Shown here in pieces: positions 26,254 through 34,944 of a DNA stretch of 64,000 bases. How positions within the stretch are numbered: the first letter of the stretch is position 1; every line of letters starts with the position of its first letter. The DNA comes from CAVSWT01 sp963746735. Its GTDB lineage: Bacteria > Bacteroidota > Ignavibacteria > Ignavibacteriales > Ignavibacteriaceae. The translations under genes were made by a program, and so were the position numbers. Under the pieces are notes generated by a model. The model was given only the letters and a program-made list of their open reading frames with translations, did not search any database and had not been told where the DNA came from. The stretch spans positions 54,007 through 118,006 of the forward strand of contig CAVVCO010000031.1 of the NCBI GenBank assembly GCA_963746735.1, read 5' to 3'.

Positions 26254-27627
26254 TTAACACAGAGATTTAATTTTGTTTACAATAATTTCTGAATTTTTTA
26301 TGCAATCACCGACAGAAATTCCGCCGCGGTAATTGCCGCTTAAAATTATTCCCGGATTTTTCTTCTCAAATTCATCAAAATAATTTTCATGTTCAATGTA
26401 TCCCAAATTGTACTGCGGAATTGCTTTCGACCAGAACCTGCTTGTTATATAAATGGGATTCCCGGTTATTTTCATTAATGGTTCAAATTCGTTTCTAACT
26501 TTTCTGATCAAATCTTCTTTGTCCTGATTTATAACTTCGGGATTTCTTGCTCCGCCAACAAACAAAGTGAAAGTTGCTTTATTCTCATCAGTTCTATTTG
26601 GAAATATAACCGAACTCCAAATTGCACCAAGAAAAGATTTTTTTTCTTTTGATGGAATTAAAAATCCAAATCCATCAAGCGGACGCTCAATATCATTTTT
26701 GTTATAAGCTAAATACAAAACCAGGACCGGCGGATAAAAAATTTCATCAAGATGTTTTGCTACATTTTCGTCGAAATGACCGAACAATTTTGATGCAGAG
26801 TAAGCAGGAATTGTCGAAATTACAAAATCAGAATCAATTGACTTTGTAATTCCTTTTTGATCAAACTTAACCGAATAACCGGTGTTTGTTTTTTGAATAG
26901 AAATAACTTCTGCATCAAGAATAACTTTTTCTCCAAGATGATTTGCAATTGTTTTTGGCAGAACCTGCATGCCGTCTTTGAATGAAAACATCTTTGCGCT
27001 TTGTTTTGATTGTTCGGCACGCTGCTTTCTTTCCTTCATGCTTTTGATTGTGCCAACGATCAATCCGCCATACTTTTCTTCAAGCTGATATAATTTTGGA
27101 AATGCTGATTTAACGCTTAAGTTGTCCGGATTGCCGGCATAAACTCCGGCGACAAATGGATTTATTGCATAATCTAAAAACTCTCTCCCAAGTCTTCTAA
27201 TAACAAAATCAGAAATGCTTTGATAGTAGCCGTCTTTTGATCTTCCAATAAAAGGCTCGGCGAAAACTCTTGCTTTTGCTTTTGCAGAAAAAAGTTTTGT
27301 CTTTAAAAATTCTTGTGGTTTCATTGGAAGAGGAATCAAATCATTGTTCTTTAAAATATATCTTTTATTGCCTGCTTTATTTGCATATATAAGCTGGTCT
27401 TGAAGATTTAATTCTTGCACTAATTGTCCAATCAAAGGAGTCGTTTCCAAACCGCTGTTAGGCCCGCGATCAAACAAGTAACCATTTTCTTTAACAGATT
27501 CCATTGACCCGCCGGCTGTTATTTTCTTTTCGATAACAGTTACATCAAAGCCTTCTTTATTTAAGAGGTAGGCTTGTGTTAATCCGGATACTCCGGCGCC
27601 CAAAACAATTATTTTTTTTGAAGACAT
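26254..27627 (-). CDS. hemY: Protoporphyrinogen oxidase
   Basis: The product oxidises protoporphyrinogen IX (or coproporphyrinogen III, depending on pathway branch) using FAD. The 457 residues begin with the FAD dinucleotide motif IIVLGAGVSGLTQAYLL (about 5-21) and VIEKKITAGGSMESV, then the GPNSGLE motif (about 56-62) typical of the family, the central substrate-binding region (INPFVAGVYAGNPDNLSVKSAFP), and a C-terminal FAD contact GNYRGGISVGDCIKNSE (about 433-449). Length fits the HemY / PPOX family. It lies upstream of hemB, in the same direction and separated by a hairpin repeat. Confidence 0.93.
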   Translation of the reverse strand: MSSKKIIVLGAGVSGLTQAYLLNKEGFDVTVIEKKITAGGSMESVKENGYLFDRGPNSGLETTPLIGQLVQELNLQDQLIYANKAGNKRYILKNNDLIPLPMKPQEFLKTKLFSAKAKARVFAEPFIGRSKDGYYQSISDFVIRRLGREFLDYAINPFVAGVYAGNPDNLSVKSAFPKLYQLEEKYGGLIVGTIKSMKERKQRAEQSKQSAKMFSFKDGMQVLPKTIANHLGEKVILDAEVISIQKTNTGYSVKFDQKGITKSIDSDFVISTIPAYSASKLFGHFDENVAKHLDEIFYPPVLVLYLAYNKNDIERPLDGFGFLIPSKEKKSFLGAIWSSVIFPNRTDENKATFTLFVGGARNPEVINQDKEDLIRKVRNEFEPLMKITGNPIYITSRFWSKAIPQYNLGYIEHENYFDEFEKKNPGIILSGNYRGGISVGDCIKNSEIIVNKIKSLC

Positions 27628-27790
27628 TTCTGCTTTATTTTTTGATTAATATTTTCAAAATACTTTTGCTAATTTATCAATTAAAAAATTAATAATTAAG
27701 TTATTTGCAAAGAAGCATGTAAAGATGTGAATGTTCTGTTCCTTCCCGGCTAATTATTAATATTTAAATACGAGGAAGAAGGCGGCTTCG

Positions 27791-29495
27791 ATGAAAATTA
27801 AAAAAGAAATGGCTCACCAGATTCGAAGCATCCAACCAGCATGAATCGCCCGATTACAATGAGATCGATAAGATATTTTCAAAAATTTGTTGATTCAACT
27901 TCCTATGCAAGAATGTTAACAATGGGAATTTCTCCGCAAGGAAGAGAAATTAAATACCTGGTTGTAACCAAAGGAAAAGAATTTACTCCGGCAAAAGCAG
28001 TCAAAAGCAAGAAAGCAATTATATTAATTCAAAACGGAATTCATCCCGGGGAAATAGCCGGCAAAGATGCGTCAATGATTTTTCTGCGGGAGATTTTAAT
28101 TACAAAAGAAAAAGAAGAACTGCTTGATAATTTAATCTTGTTAATAATTCCGATATTTAATGTTGACGGGCATGAAAGATTAAGTAGTTTCAATAGAGTA
28201 AATCAAGTAGGGCCTTTACAAATGGGCTGGCGGACAAATGCATTGAATTTAAATTTGAACCGGGATTACATGAAGGCCGACACTCCGGAAATGAAAGCCT
28301 GGCTTAAATTTTATAATGAATGGCAGCCTGACTTTATGATTGACAACCACGCTACAAACGGAGCTGATTACCAATATCATATAACTTATGGAATTGGAAA
28401 ACATGAAAATGTTTCTCCTTATTTATCGAGCTGGGTGAAAGAGAAATTTTATCCCAAGCTTAATTTCCAAAGTGGAAAAGGACGGATTTTTAACAGCGCC
28501 ATACTTTGAACTTAAAACCGATGAAAGCCTAATGGATGGATTTTATGACCAGCCGTCTCTTCCTCGGTTTTCGGATGGATATACTCTTCTCAAAAACAGA
28601 CTTTGCCTTTTAGTTGAAACACACAGCCTGAAGCCATTTGCAAACAGAGTTGCTTCAACATTGTCCACAATGACACACTCATTAAATTATATAAATGAAA
28701 ATTATAAAGAGTTAAAATTATTAAATAAAAAAGCAGAAGAAGAAACATTAAACGATTATTTAAAAAACAAAAAGCCGTTTCCCATTAATTTCAAAGAAGA
28801 TGGAAATCCAGACAGGTTTTTATTTAAAGGATTTCATTCTTTGGAAGAAGCAAGTGAAATAACCGGAAATAAAATCTTAAGATATACAGAAAAGCCAATT
28901 GAATTTTATATTCCAAATTATAACAAAAGCATTGTAACAGATTATGTTGATGTTCCCCAAGCATATTTAATTCCAAAACAATTTTCTGATATAGTTGAAA
29001 TAATTAAACTGCACGGAATAGAAGTTGAAAAATTAGAAGCGGACAAAAAGCTTCAAATTGAAAAGTATAAATTCAAAAAAGTAAAATTTTGGTCACGCCC
29101 ATACGAAGGAAGGCTGCCGGTTAATTTTGAATTTGAAAAGCTTAAAGAAAAAGCGATAGTTGAAAAAGGATCTTTTATTATTTCAACAAATCAGAATACT
29201 TTGCGGGTAATTTTATTTTTGTTAGAGCCCGCTTCGCAAGATTCATTTGTGCGCTGGGGCTTTTTTAATGCTTTCTTTGAAAGAAAAGAATATGCCGAAC
29301 CATTTGTAATGGAACCAATTGCAAAAAAAATGCTGAAGGAAAATAAATCACTTTGGCGGGAATTTTATAATCGCATTGGGGTAGATGAAGATTTTAGGAA
29401 TAATGCCGCTGGCAAGATTGGATTTTTTTTATCAGCGGTCAGTATATTTTGATAAAGGAGAAATAGTTTACCCGATAATGAGAGTTGTGAAATAA
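27791..29495 (+). CDS. M14 family zinc carboxypeptidase-like protein (several frameshifts)
   Basis: Reconstruction gives about 567 residues. The start ATG at 27791 follows a purine-rich GGAAGAAGG. Correcting an A-run gives WLTRFEASNQHESPDYNEID, and a second correction near 27885 joins it to the frame with GISPQGREIKYLV. Zinc ligands are in QNGIHPGEIAGKD (HPGE) and in IDNHATNGADYQYH. Further +1 errors near 28470 (giving VEKDGFLTAPYFELKTDES) and near 29405 (giving ARLDFFYQRSVYFDKGE) extend it to TAA at 29493-29495. M14 enzymes trim peptides or cell-wall peptides. No signal peptide is visible, although relatives usually have one. Four corrections are needed, so true decay cannot be excluded. Confidence 0.78.
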
Positions 29496-29544
29496 TTTTA
29501 TGAAAAAATTGTATCTAGGAAAAGAGAAACGCTAGTGTGGCAGA

Positions 29545-29575
29545 CAAACACGGCTTCTCAAAGAAAGCGGGTTTG
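29545..29575. repeat. Degenerate hairpin repeat (AAACCC...GGGTTT family)
   Basis: CAAACACGGCTTCTC and its imperfect inverse GAAAGCGGGTTTG form a degenerate version of the AAACCCARTTTCTT hairpin found three more times between 30685 and 33488. It lies just after the M14 gene and before the convergent end of the oxidoreductase gene, so it could also act as a terminator. Confidence 0.45.
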
Positions 29576-29596
29576 TATCTGATCCTAAATATTTTT

Positions 29597-30652
29597 TTAT
29601 GAAAATGGGGCGACCATTCTTTCCTTTGAACTTTGACGAGCCAGCTCAATAATTCTAATTACATTTCTTGCTTCTTCCGGTTTGACGGCAAGAGGTTTTC
29701 CATCCACAATTGATTCGTAAATATTATCAAAATAGTGTTTGTAATTACCTCGTTGTGTTCCTATTTTTCCTTCGAAATGAAGACCATTAATTTCTGTATT
29801 TAAAAACCCATTATTTTCTTTCAGTTCTATTCCCCAATTGGGACTTAAAGGTGATAATCCTTTTTTCAAATCATCCTCTTGAGGGTCTAATCCATATTTA
29901 ATAAATGACCCGCTTGTGCCATGTAAGGCATAACGCGGACCAAGTTCTTTTACAAGTAAGCTTCCTTTTAAAGTTACTTTTGGTGCGACATCGGATTTGT
30001 AATACAGGACTATTTCAAAAGCATCTTCAACTTTGCCGCCATCCCGTTGTATTCTAACATTCGCCCATAAGCTTTTGGGTAATCCAAATAAAACTAAAGC
30101 CTGGTCAATTAAATGTGTGCCGAGGTCGAAAAGAATTCCATGCCCGACACTTTCTTGTTCTTTCCAAGAATCATGATTTATAATATTTTTATAACGATCG
30201 TAATGAGATTCATATTCTACCAACCTGCCTAGAAAATTTCCATCTATAATTTTTTGAATAGTTAAAAAATCGCTGTCCCATCTTCTGTTTTGAAAAACGC
30301 TTAAAACTTTATTTTGTTTTTTTGCAAGGGCAATTAATTCATCGGCTTCTTTTGAGGTTGGAGTAAATGGTTTTTCCACAACCACATGCTTACCAGCAGA
30401 AAGTGCTTCTTTTGTGTAATTGAAATGAGTAGAATTAGGAGTTGAAATAATTACTAAGTCTATTTCATTGTCATTAATTATGGAAGTAAAATCTTTTACC
30501 ACTTCAATGTAAGGATAATCTTTTTTTGAATTATCGCCTTTGCGTTCGTAAATCTTTTTAAGATTAAAATTATCGTTTGTGTGAATGAACGGTGCATGAA
30601 AATATTGTCCCGACATTCCATATCCGGCAATTCCAACATTTATTTTTTTCAT
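29597..30652 (-). CDS. Gfo/Idh/MocA family oxidoreductase
   Basis: The 351-residue product has an N-terminal Rossmann NAD(P)-binding domain (VGIAGYGMSGQYFHAPFI, about 5-22; ISTPNSTHFNYTKEALSAGKHVVVEKPF, with the conserved EKP at about 95-97) and a C-terminal alpha/beta domain with the substrate-site region HGILFDLGTHLIDQAL (about 170-185). It resembles YdgJ / scyllo-inositol dehydrogenase-type members that oxidise cyclitols or sugars. The substrate is not determinable. It is flanked on both sides by hairpin repeats and is a single-gene unit. Confidence 0.92.
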   Translation of the reverse strand: MKKINVGIAGYGMSGQYFHAPFIHTNDNFNLKKIYERKGDNSKKDYPYIEVVKDFTSIINDNEIDLVIISTPNSTHFNYTKEALSAGKHVVVEKPFTPTSKEADELIALAKKQNKVLSVFQNRRWDSDFLTIQKIIDGNFLGRLVEYESHYDRYKNIINHDSWKEQESVGHGILFDLGTHLIDQALVLFGLPKSLWANVRIQRDGGKVEDAFEIVLYYKSDVAPKVTLKGSLLVKELGPRYALHGTSGSFIKYGLDPQEDDLKKGLSPLSPNWGIELKENNGFLNTEINGLHFEGKIGTQRGNYKHYFDNIYESIVDGKPLAVKPEEARNVIRIIELARQSSKERMVAPFS

Positions 30653-30684
30653 TATAGGCCTGCTTAATAAATAAAAATATGGAC

Positions 30685-30713
30685 AAACCCAGTTTCTTAA
30701 AGAAACTGGGTTT
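30685..30713. repeat. Perfect hairpin repeat, AAACCC family copy 1
   Basis: A 14-bp arm AAACCCAGTTTCTT (30685-30698), one central A, and the exact inverse AAGAAACTGGGTTT (30700-30713). It sits just upstream of the oxidoreductase start. Its mirror symmetry and repeated occurrence mark it as a dispersed palindromic element and not a gene-specific terminator. Confidence 0.85.
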
Positions 30714-30749
30714 GTTGACTTATCGTAAAATAGTAGAACAATTTAAAAA

Positions 30750-30782
30750 TAAAAACCGCCGTATTAAACAGCGGTAAAAAAT
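30750..30782 (-). terminator. Intrinsic terminator of the TPR gene
   Basis: In the minus-strand transcript the stem ACCGC / GCGGT (30755-30759 with 30771-30775) is followed by UUUUUAUUUUU. It lies about 90 bp after the TPR gene stop and before the oxidoreductase gene. Confidence 0.6.
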
Positions 30783-30823
30783 TTTTAATGGCATATAATT
30801 AATAAATAAATTTATTAAGCTAT

Positions 30824-30856
30824 ATAAACCCAATTTCTTTAAGAAATTGGGTTTAT
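30824..30856. repeat. Perfect hairpin repeat, AAACCC family copy 2
   Basis: The arms ATAAACCCAATTTCTT and AAGAAATTGGGTTTAT form a near-complete 33-bp palindrome 11 bp after the TPR gene stop. It differs from copy 1 by compensated changes (CAG/CTG becomes CAA/TTG), so pairing is conserved while the sequence drifts. Confidence 0.85.
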
Positions 30857-30866
30857 GAAAAGAATC

Positions 30867-32345
30867 TTACATAGAAGAAATCATTTTTTGTGCTTTCACT
30901 CTTATAAATGCCTGATTCAAATTATTTAACGCATTAAAATTTGCAGCTTGCTTGTAATATTTTTGAGCCTCGGTTTTGTCGCCGTTCCCGTCATAGGCCA
31001 TTGCCAGCCTGTAATAAGTATATGGATTTTGCCAATTGGCTTTTTTAAATTCATCAATAGCGTTTTTATAATTTTTCTCTTTCATAGCAATCATTCCATT
31101 GACTTCATGTGCTAACCAAACCTGGAATTTATTATTATCCATACTCGCTTTTTGCAATAGTTCGCTGGATTTACTTTTAGCAGTTTTTAAATCGCCTGTC
31201 ATTAAAGCAATTCTTGCTTCGTTATAAAGAGAAAATCTTTTTGAATTATTTTTGTTAGCTTCGGATTGATTAGAATTTAAAATTTTATTTAAAGATTCGA
31301 CATATTTTTTATTTGCTTCATCATATTTCCCGGATTCAAAAAGAATATTTCCCATAGCATTTAAATCGGCAGACATTGCAGCTGCATCATTTATTTTTTC
31401 AGCAATCAGCATATTCGTTTTGCATTTGCTTTCATAGCCATTTCCATATCTCCTTCATCAACATAAGAGACTGCTTTAGCAAAAAGGGCTCCTCTTTTTT
31501 CACCATCATTTCTTGCAACATCTTTTAACAACTTATCAAGCTTTTCTCTTGCCGTTTTATTTTTCCCTAAATAATTATAATCGCTTGCCATTCCAAAGTA
31601 GGAGGCAACAAAATGAGGGTCTATGCTCAAAGCCTTTTCATACTGCTTAATCGATTCATTATATTTTCCTTCTTTTAATAACAGCTCAGCATAGGAATCA
31701 TATGGATTAGGATCGTCAGGAATTAATTTAATATATTTTTGAAATGCTTTTTCTGCGTTCTGCGTATTTACCAAGACTCTTATAGGAATAGCCAAGCATG
31801 TTGTAAGGCGAAGAAAAATCTGGAGCCAGGCTTGAAGCTTTTTTTAATTCATCAACACATGCTTGAAAATCTTGTTGGCCGAAATAAAACTGTCCAAGCA
31901 AATTTAAAGCCCTTTCGTCGTTTGGATAAAGGCTAACCAGCTTTTTTAAGCTTTCCTCTTGTTTTTTTGCTTCGCCGCTATTTCCATATTTTGTGGCAGC
32001 AATCATTAATTTTTCGCCATCAGAAACCTTGTCTTTCAAAGCATCGGCTTTGTTTAATTGGTCAAAAAAGTTTTTTGCAGTTGCGCTTGAAAGTGCATCA
32101 AAGTAATATGCGAGCGCAAAATCTTTATCAATCTCATGAGCCTTTTTAAAGAATTGGTTTGCATCAGTAAATTTTAGCTTCTCAAATAAATCTCTTCCCT
32201 TCAAAAATTCGGATTTGGCTTCTTTAGATTTTGTGGTGATAGGAATTTTTTTTGATTCATCTCCCTTTGCATAAACTAAGCTAACAATTAAAAACAAGAG
32301 CATCGCAGACAAAGAAATTGCGCGAAAAGAAAATACTTTTCTCAT
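30867..32345 (-). CDS. Secreted tetratricopeptide-repeat protein (two frameshifts)
   Basis: Reconstruction gives about 490 residues: a signal peptide (ending near LVYAKG, about residue 27), then successive TPR units such as EAKSEFLKGRDLFEKLKF, ALNLLGQFYFGQQDFQA, PYDSYAELLLKEGKYNES and YRLAMAYDGNGDKTEA. One extra A near 31778 (removal gives GKYADAEKAFQKYIKLIPDD) and one missing A near 31412 (giving ANAKTNMLIAEKIND) split it into three frames. TPRs are protein-interaction scaffolds, and no catalytic domain is present. It stands alone between two hairpin repeats and carries a terminator. A periplasmic location is inferred. Confidence 0.8.
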
Positions 32346-32493
32346 ACTATCCTCCTTAAAGATTTATTGTTGGGAATTTGAATTAACATACGTATTAAAC
32401 AGTTTGAAAAAACAAATAACGGATGGGCGGTAATGTCATATTATGATTGGTAAAAATAATTGAGGAAGGAGGAACTGTTTTAAGTATCTTTTT

Positions 32494-33391
32494 TTAGATG
32501 GAAATTTTTCTAACCTGGACTAAAGCGGCGCCAACAAAGGTAATCGCCATTCCAATCCCCTCTTTTAATGAAATCTGTTCATCTAAAAAGAAACCAGGCA
32601 AGCACAGCAATTTGAATCAACATTGTTCCGTTTATAATGCTTGATTCAATTGCAGAAAGAGATTGAAGTGTTAAATTCCATAGAGTAAATGCAAGTGCAG
32701 TATTAATTACAGAAAGCCAGACAATAAACAAAAAACTTTTTAAGCTAATCGAAGGAAAACCGTTAATAGCAATTCCAATTATTAATAAAATTATTGTCCC
32801 AATTCCCATGCTTATAAAAGTGACAACCAAAGGAGAAATCTTTTTATCGCGGTTAATATCTCTACCGACAATAGCAGAAATTGCATTTGCTAAAACTCCA
32901 ACTAACATTACAATTAAACCCAGCGTCATTTTTGAATTTAAAGATATGGGAACGAAATAAATTAATATTCCGCTTAAAAAAATTAGAGAACCAATCCATT
33001 GAAGAACGGTAGGTTTTTCGTTTATTAAAAATATTCCCAGGGCAGCGACGACAATTGGCGTAAAGTTTAACAGCAAACTTACTGAAACCGAAGGCAGCAA
33101 CGAAAGGCCAAGAAATTGGGTTCCTTGTGTGAAGGTATAAAAAGTAAGTCCAAGCAGAAAAAGTTTTTTCCATTGATTTGAAGAGAGGTTTTTAATTTCT
33201 GAAACATATTTGTTTTTTAATATGAAAGGAATAAAACAAATTGAAGCAAGAAAATAACGTAAACCAGCATAAGTTAAAGGAGGAATTTCTACCAACCCCC
33301 ACTTTATAATTATAAATGAAGTTGACCACAAAAAAGTAACAAACAAAGCTTGAAGGATTGGGATAAGCCTAAATGAATTTTCTCTTTGCAT
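32494..33391 (-). CDS. EamA (DMT) family transporter (one frameshift)
   Basis: The reconstructed product of about 298 residues has ten hydrophobic helices in two EamA repeats, starting PILQALFVTFLWSTSFIIIKWG (first 22 residues of the repeat are the usual EamA opening) and repeating at MTLGLIVMLVGVLANAIS. An extra T near 32590 truncates the frame at AWFLFR. Removing it gives AWFLLDEQISLKEGIG and a normal final helix ending at TAA, 32494-32496. DMT proteins export amino acids or metabolites; the substrate is unknown. It is followed downstream by the TPR gene. Confidence 0.87.
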
Positions 33392-33455
33392 TAGTTGTTT
33401 GATTGTGTTTGAAGATGAAAAATAGTAAAAATAAAATTAGTTCACTTCAAAAATG

Positions 33456-33488
33456 ATTAACCCAATTTCTTAAAGAAATTAGGTTAAT
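33456..33488. repeat. Hairpin repeat, AAACCC family copy 3
   Basis: The arms ATTAACCCAATTTCT (33456-33470) and AGAAATTAGGTTAAT (33474-33488) pair with one mismatch around TAA. This is the third clear copy of the family in 3 kb and lies upstream of the EamA gene. Confidence 0.8.
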
Positions 33489-33502
33489 AGCTGTTTAACA
33501 TA

Positions 33503-33545
33503 ATAAAAAATGCGAAGCCAAATAAATCAACTTCGCATTTTTAGC
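33503..33545 (-). terminator. Intrinsic terminator of the YHS-domain gene
   Basis: A perfect 11-bp stem AAAATGCGAAG (33507-33517) / CTTCGCATTTT (33531-33541) has A-rich and T-rich flanks, so it can terminate in both directions. It lies about 20 bp beyond the reconstructed YHS gene end. Confidence 0.8.
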
Positions 33546-33563
33546 TATCGCTGGGGGGGGGTG

Positions 33564-34188
33564 TTATTTCATGCTATCCATCTTTTTCATATCATCCATT
33601 TTTTTTTGTATCCGTCATACCAAGAGTTTTCCAATTTTTGTCTGCGGCTTTAATATTCCCAGGAATATCTTCCTTCCACATTTTTTGAACTTTGCCGCTG
33701 TTATTTAGATAAAGTTTGCCGTCAACAATTTTCCATGCAGTGGGGTCAACGGGGGCAAGTTGATTTTTACTAGCGGCATAAGCACAATAGCCGCCATATT
33801 GAGGAGCGTATTTATCCGGATGAGCTTTGAACATATTTAGATTTTTTTCGTTAGAAAATTCCCATTTAGCACCCATCCAGGCATAACTGTATTTTGAATT
33901 TCCCATCGTTGGTTTCATGTCTGTAAAATAGGAAACAGCATCATATCCCATAATTGCTATTCCCTTATCGTTCTTGTCCACCTTAGTCATCACCATATCT
34001 TTGTACATCATGTCACCCTTCATCTCGCCTTTGTCCATCTTATCTTTCTTCATCATTTTCTCCCCCATTTTGTTTTCCATTTTATGGCTCTTCATTTCCT
34101 TGTCTTGCCCAAAAGAAAAAGAGGAAAAAAGAATTAATGATAAAATTCCCACGGATAAAAAATTATTGAATTTCATAGAACTCTCCAT
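33564..34188 (-). CDS. Secreted YHS-domain protein with Met/Lys-rich segment
   Basis: The product of about 207 residues has a signal peptide (ending FSFGQ, about residue 28), then a low-complexity Met/Lys/Asp/Glu stretch (KMENKMGEKMMKKDKMDKGE), then a YHS-type domain: GIAIMGYDAVSYFTD, AWMGAKWEFSNEKNLNMF, HPDKYAPQYGGYCAYA. This last block, with its Cys and Tyr, is the usual YHS core. YHS domains bind metals, often copper, and Met-rich stretches also fit copper or silver binding, but that is inference. A +1 error in a run of nine A near 33602 probably truncates the visible frame; correction adds a Met/Asp/Lys tail ending at 33564. Confidence 0.83.
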
Positions 34189-34304
34189 TAGTTAGTTTGT
34201 TGATTGATACAAACCAAAACTAATTTTCAGGTGTAACAAAACAATCACGAAAGAATAAAAAATAAAGAAAGGATATTTGAGTTTAGTTTTGGGAGAAAAA
34301 TATT

Positions 34305-34734
34305 TTATTTGAATCCATACTTTTTTATATGCTTATAGGCAAGATAACCGACAGCACTAAGCTGGGCCATTCCAAGAACGTATCTAATAGGATTAAATTT
34401 TGAGTTTTCTTTGAACTCTTCATATTGAGGAGCCAGCATATTTTTAAAATCTACACCTGATTCATTGAATGACTGGTATGAATTTGATAAAACAGCTTTT
34501 GTCCAAAGCCATTGCGTATTCGGGTCTTTGTTTATAGGGAGGTCGTAATTGCTGTGCAAGCTTAAATATAAACCGAAATCTTCCATTTTATATAAATCAT
34601 CTTCATGCAAATTCAGCTGAAATGGATTAAGCAAATTTGGATGGAAATCAGTTGAATCTTTTTTGCTTTGCTGCGGGAAAGTAAATTGAGCTAGTAATTA
34701 CTAAACAGAATAATATTTTAATTGAAAGCTTCAT
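34305..34734 (-). CDS. Small secreted protein of unknown function (one frameshift)
   Basis: The visible frame (109 residues from 34634) lacks a start context. Removing one C from CCC near 34676 joins it to an upstream segment starting at the ATG at 34734 with a signal peptide (MKLSIKILFCLVITSSIYF) and PQQSKKDSTDFHPNLLNPFQ. The full product is about 142 residues. The mature part contains Trp/Tyr-rich helices (WLWTKAVLSNSYQSF) and a basic C-terminal hydrophobic stretch VLGMAQLSAVGYLAYKHIKK that may be a membrane segment. I do not recognise a family. Confidence 0.6.
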
Positions 34735-34870
34735 TGATTTATAATTTTGCTTAATTAAAATAAAAAAGAATTTATAAAACCTCTATATATTAATTTGTTT
34801 TTGTGATGCGCATACCATGTCTTTTTGTTTATACAACGGTGGACAAATATTTCTTTGAAAGCAGTTCTTG

Positions 34871-34902
34871 GTGTAGGAATTTCATTAATGAAATTCCTAC
34901 AC
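34871..34902. repeat. Perfect 32-bp palindrome
   Basis: From GTGTAGGAATTTCATT (34871-34886) the sequence is mirrored exactly by AATGAAATTCCTACAC (34887-34902), with no loop bases. It lies in the 210-bp gap between a small secreted protein gene and the first delta-60 gene's 3' end. The GTAGG...CCTAC ends resemble the ends of the in-gene palindromes described below. It is probably a dispersed palindromic element. Confidence 0.88.
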
Positions 34903-34944
34903 AGAGATTTAGAAATAGATTTGAATTCTTATTTGTCGAAATAA

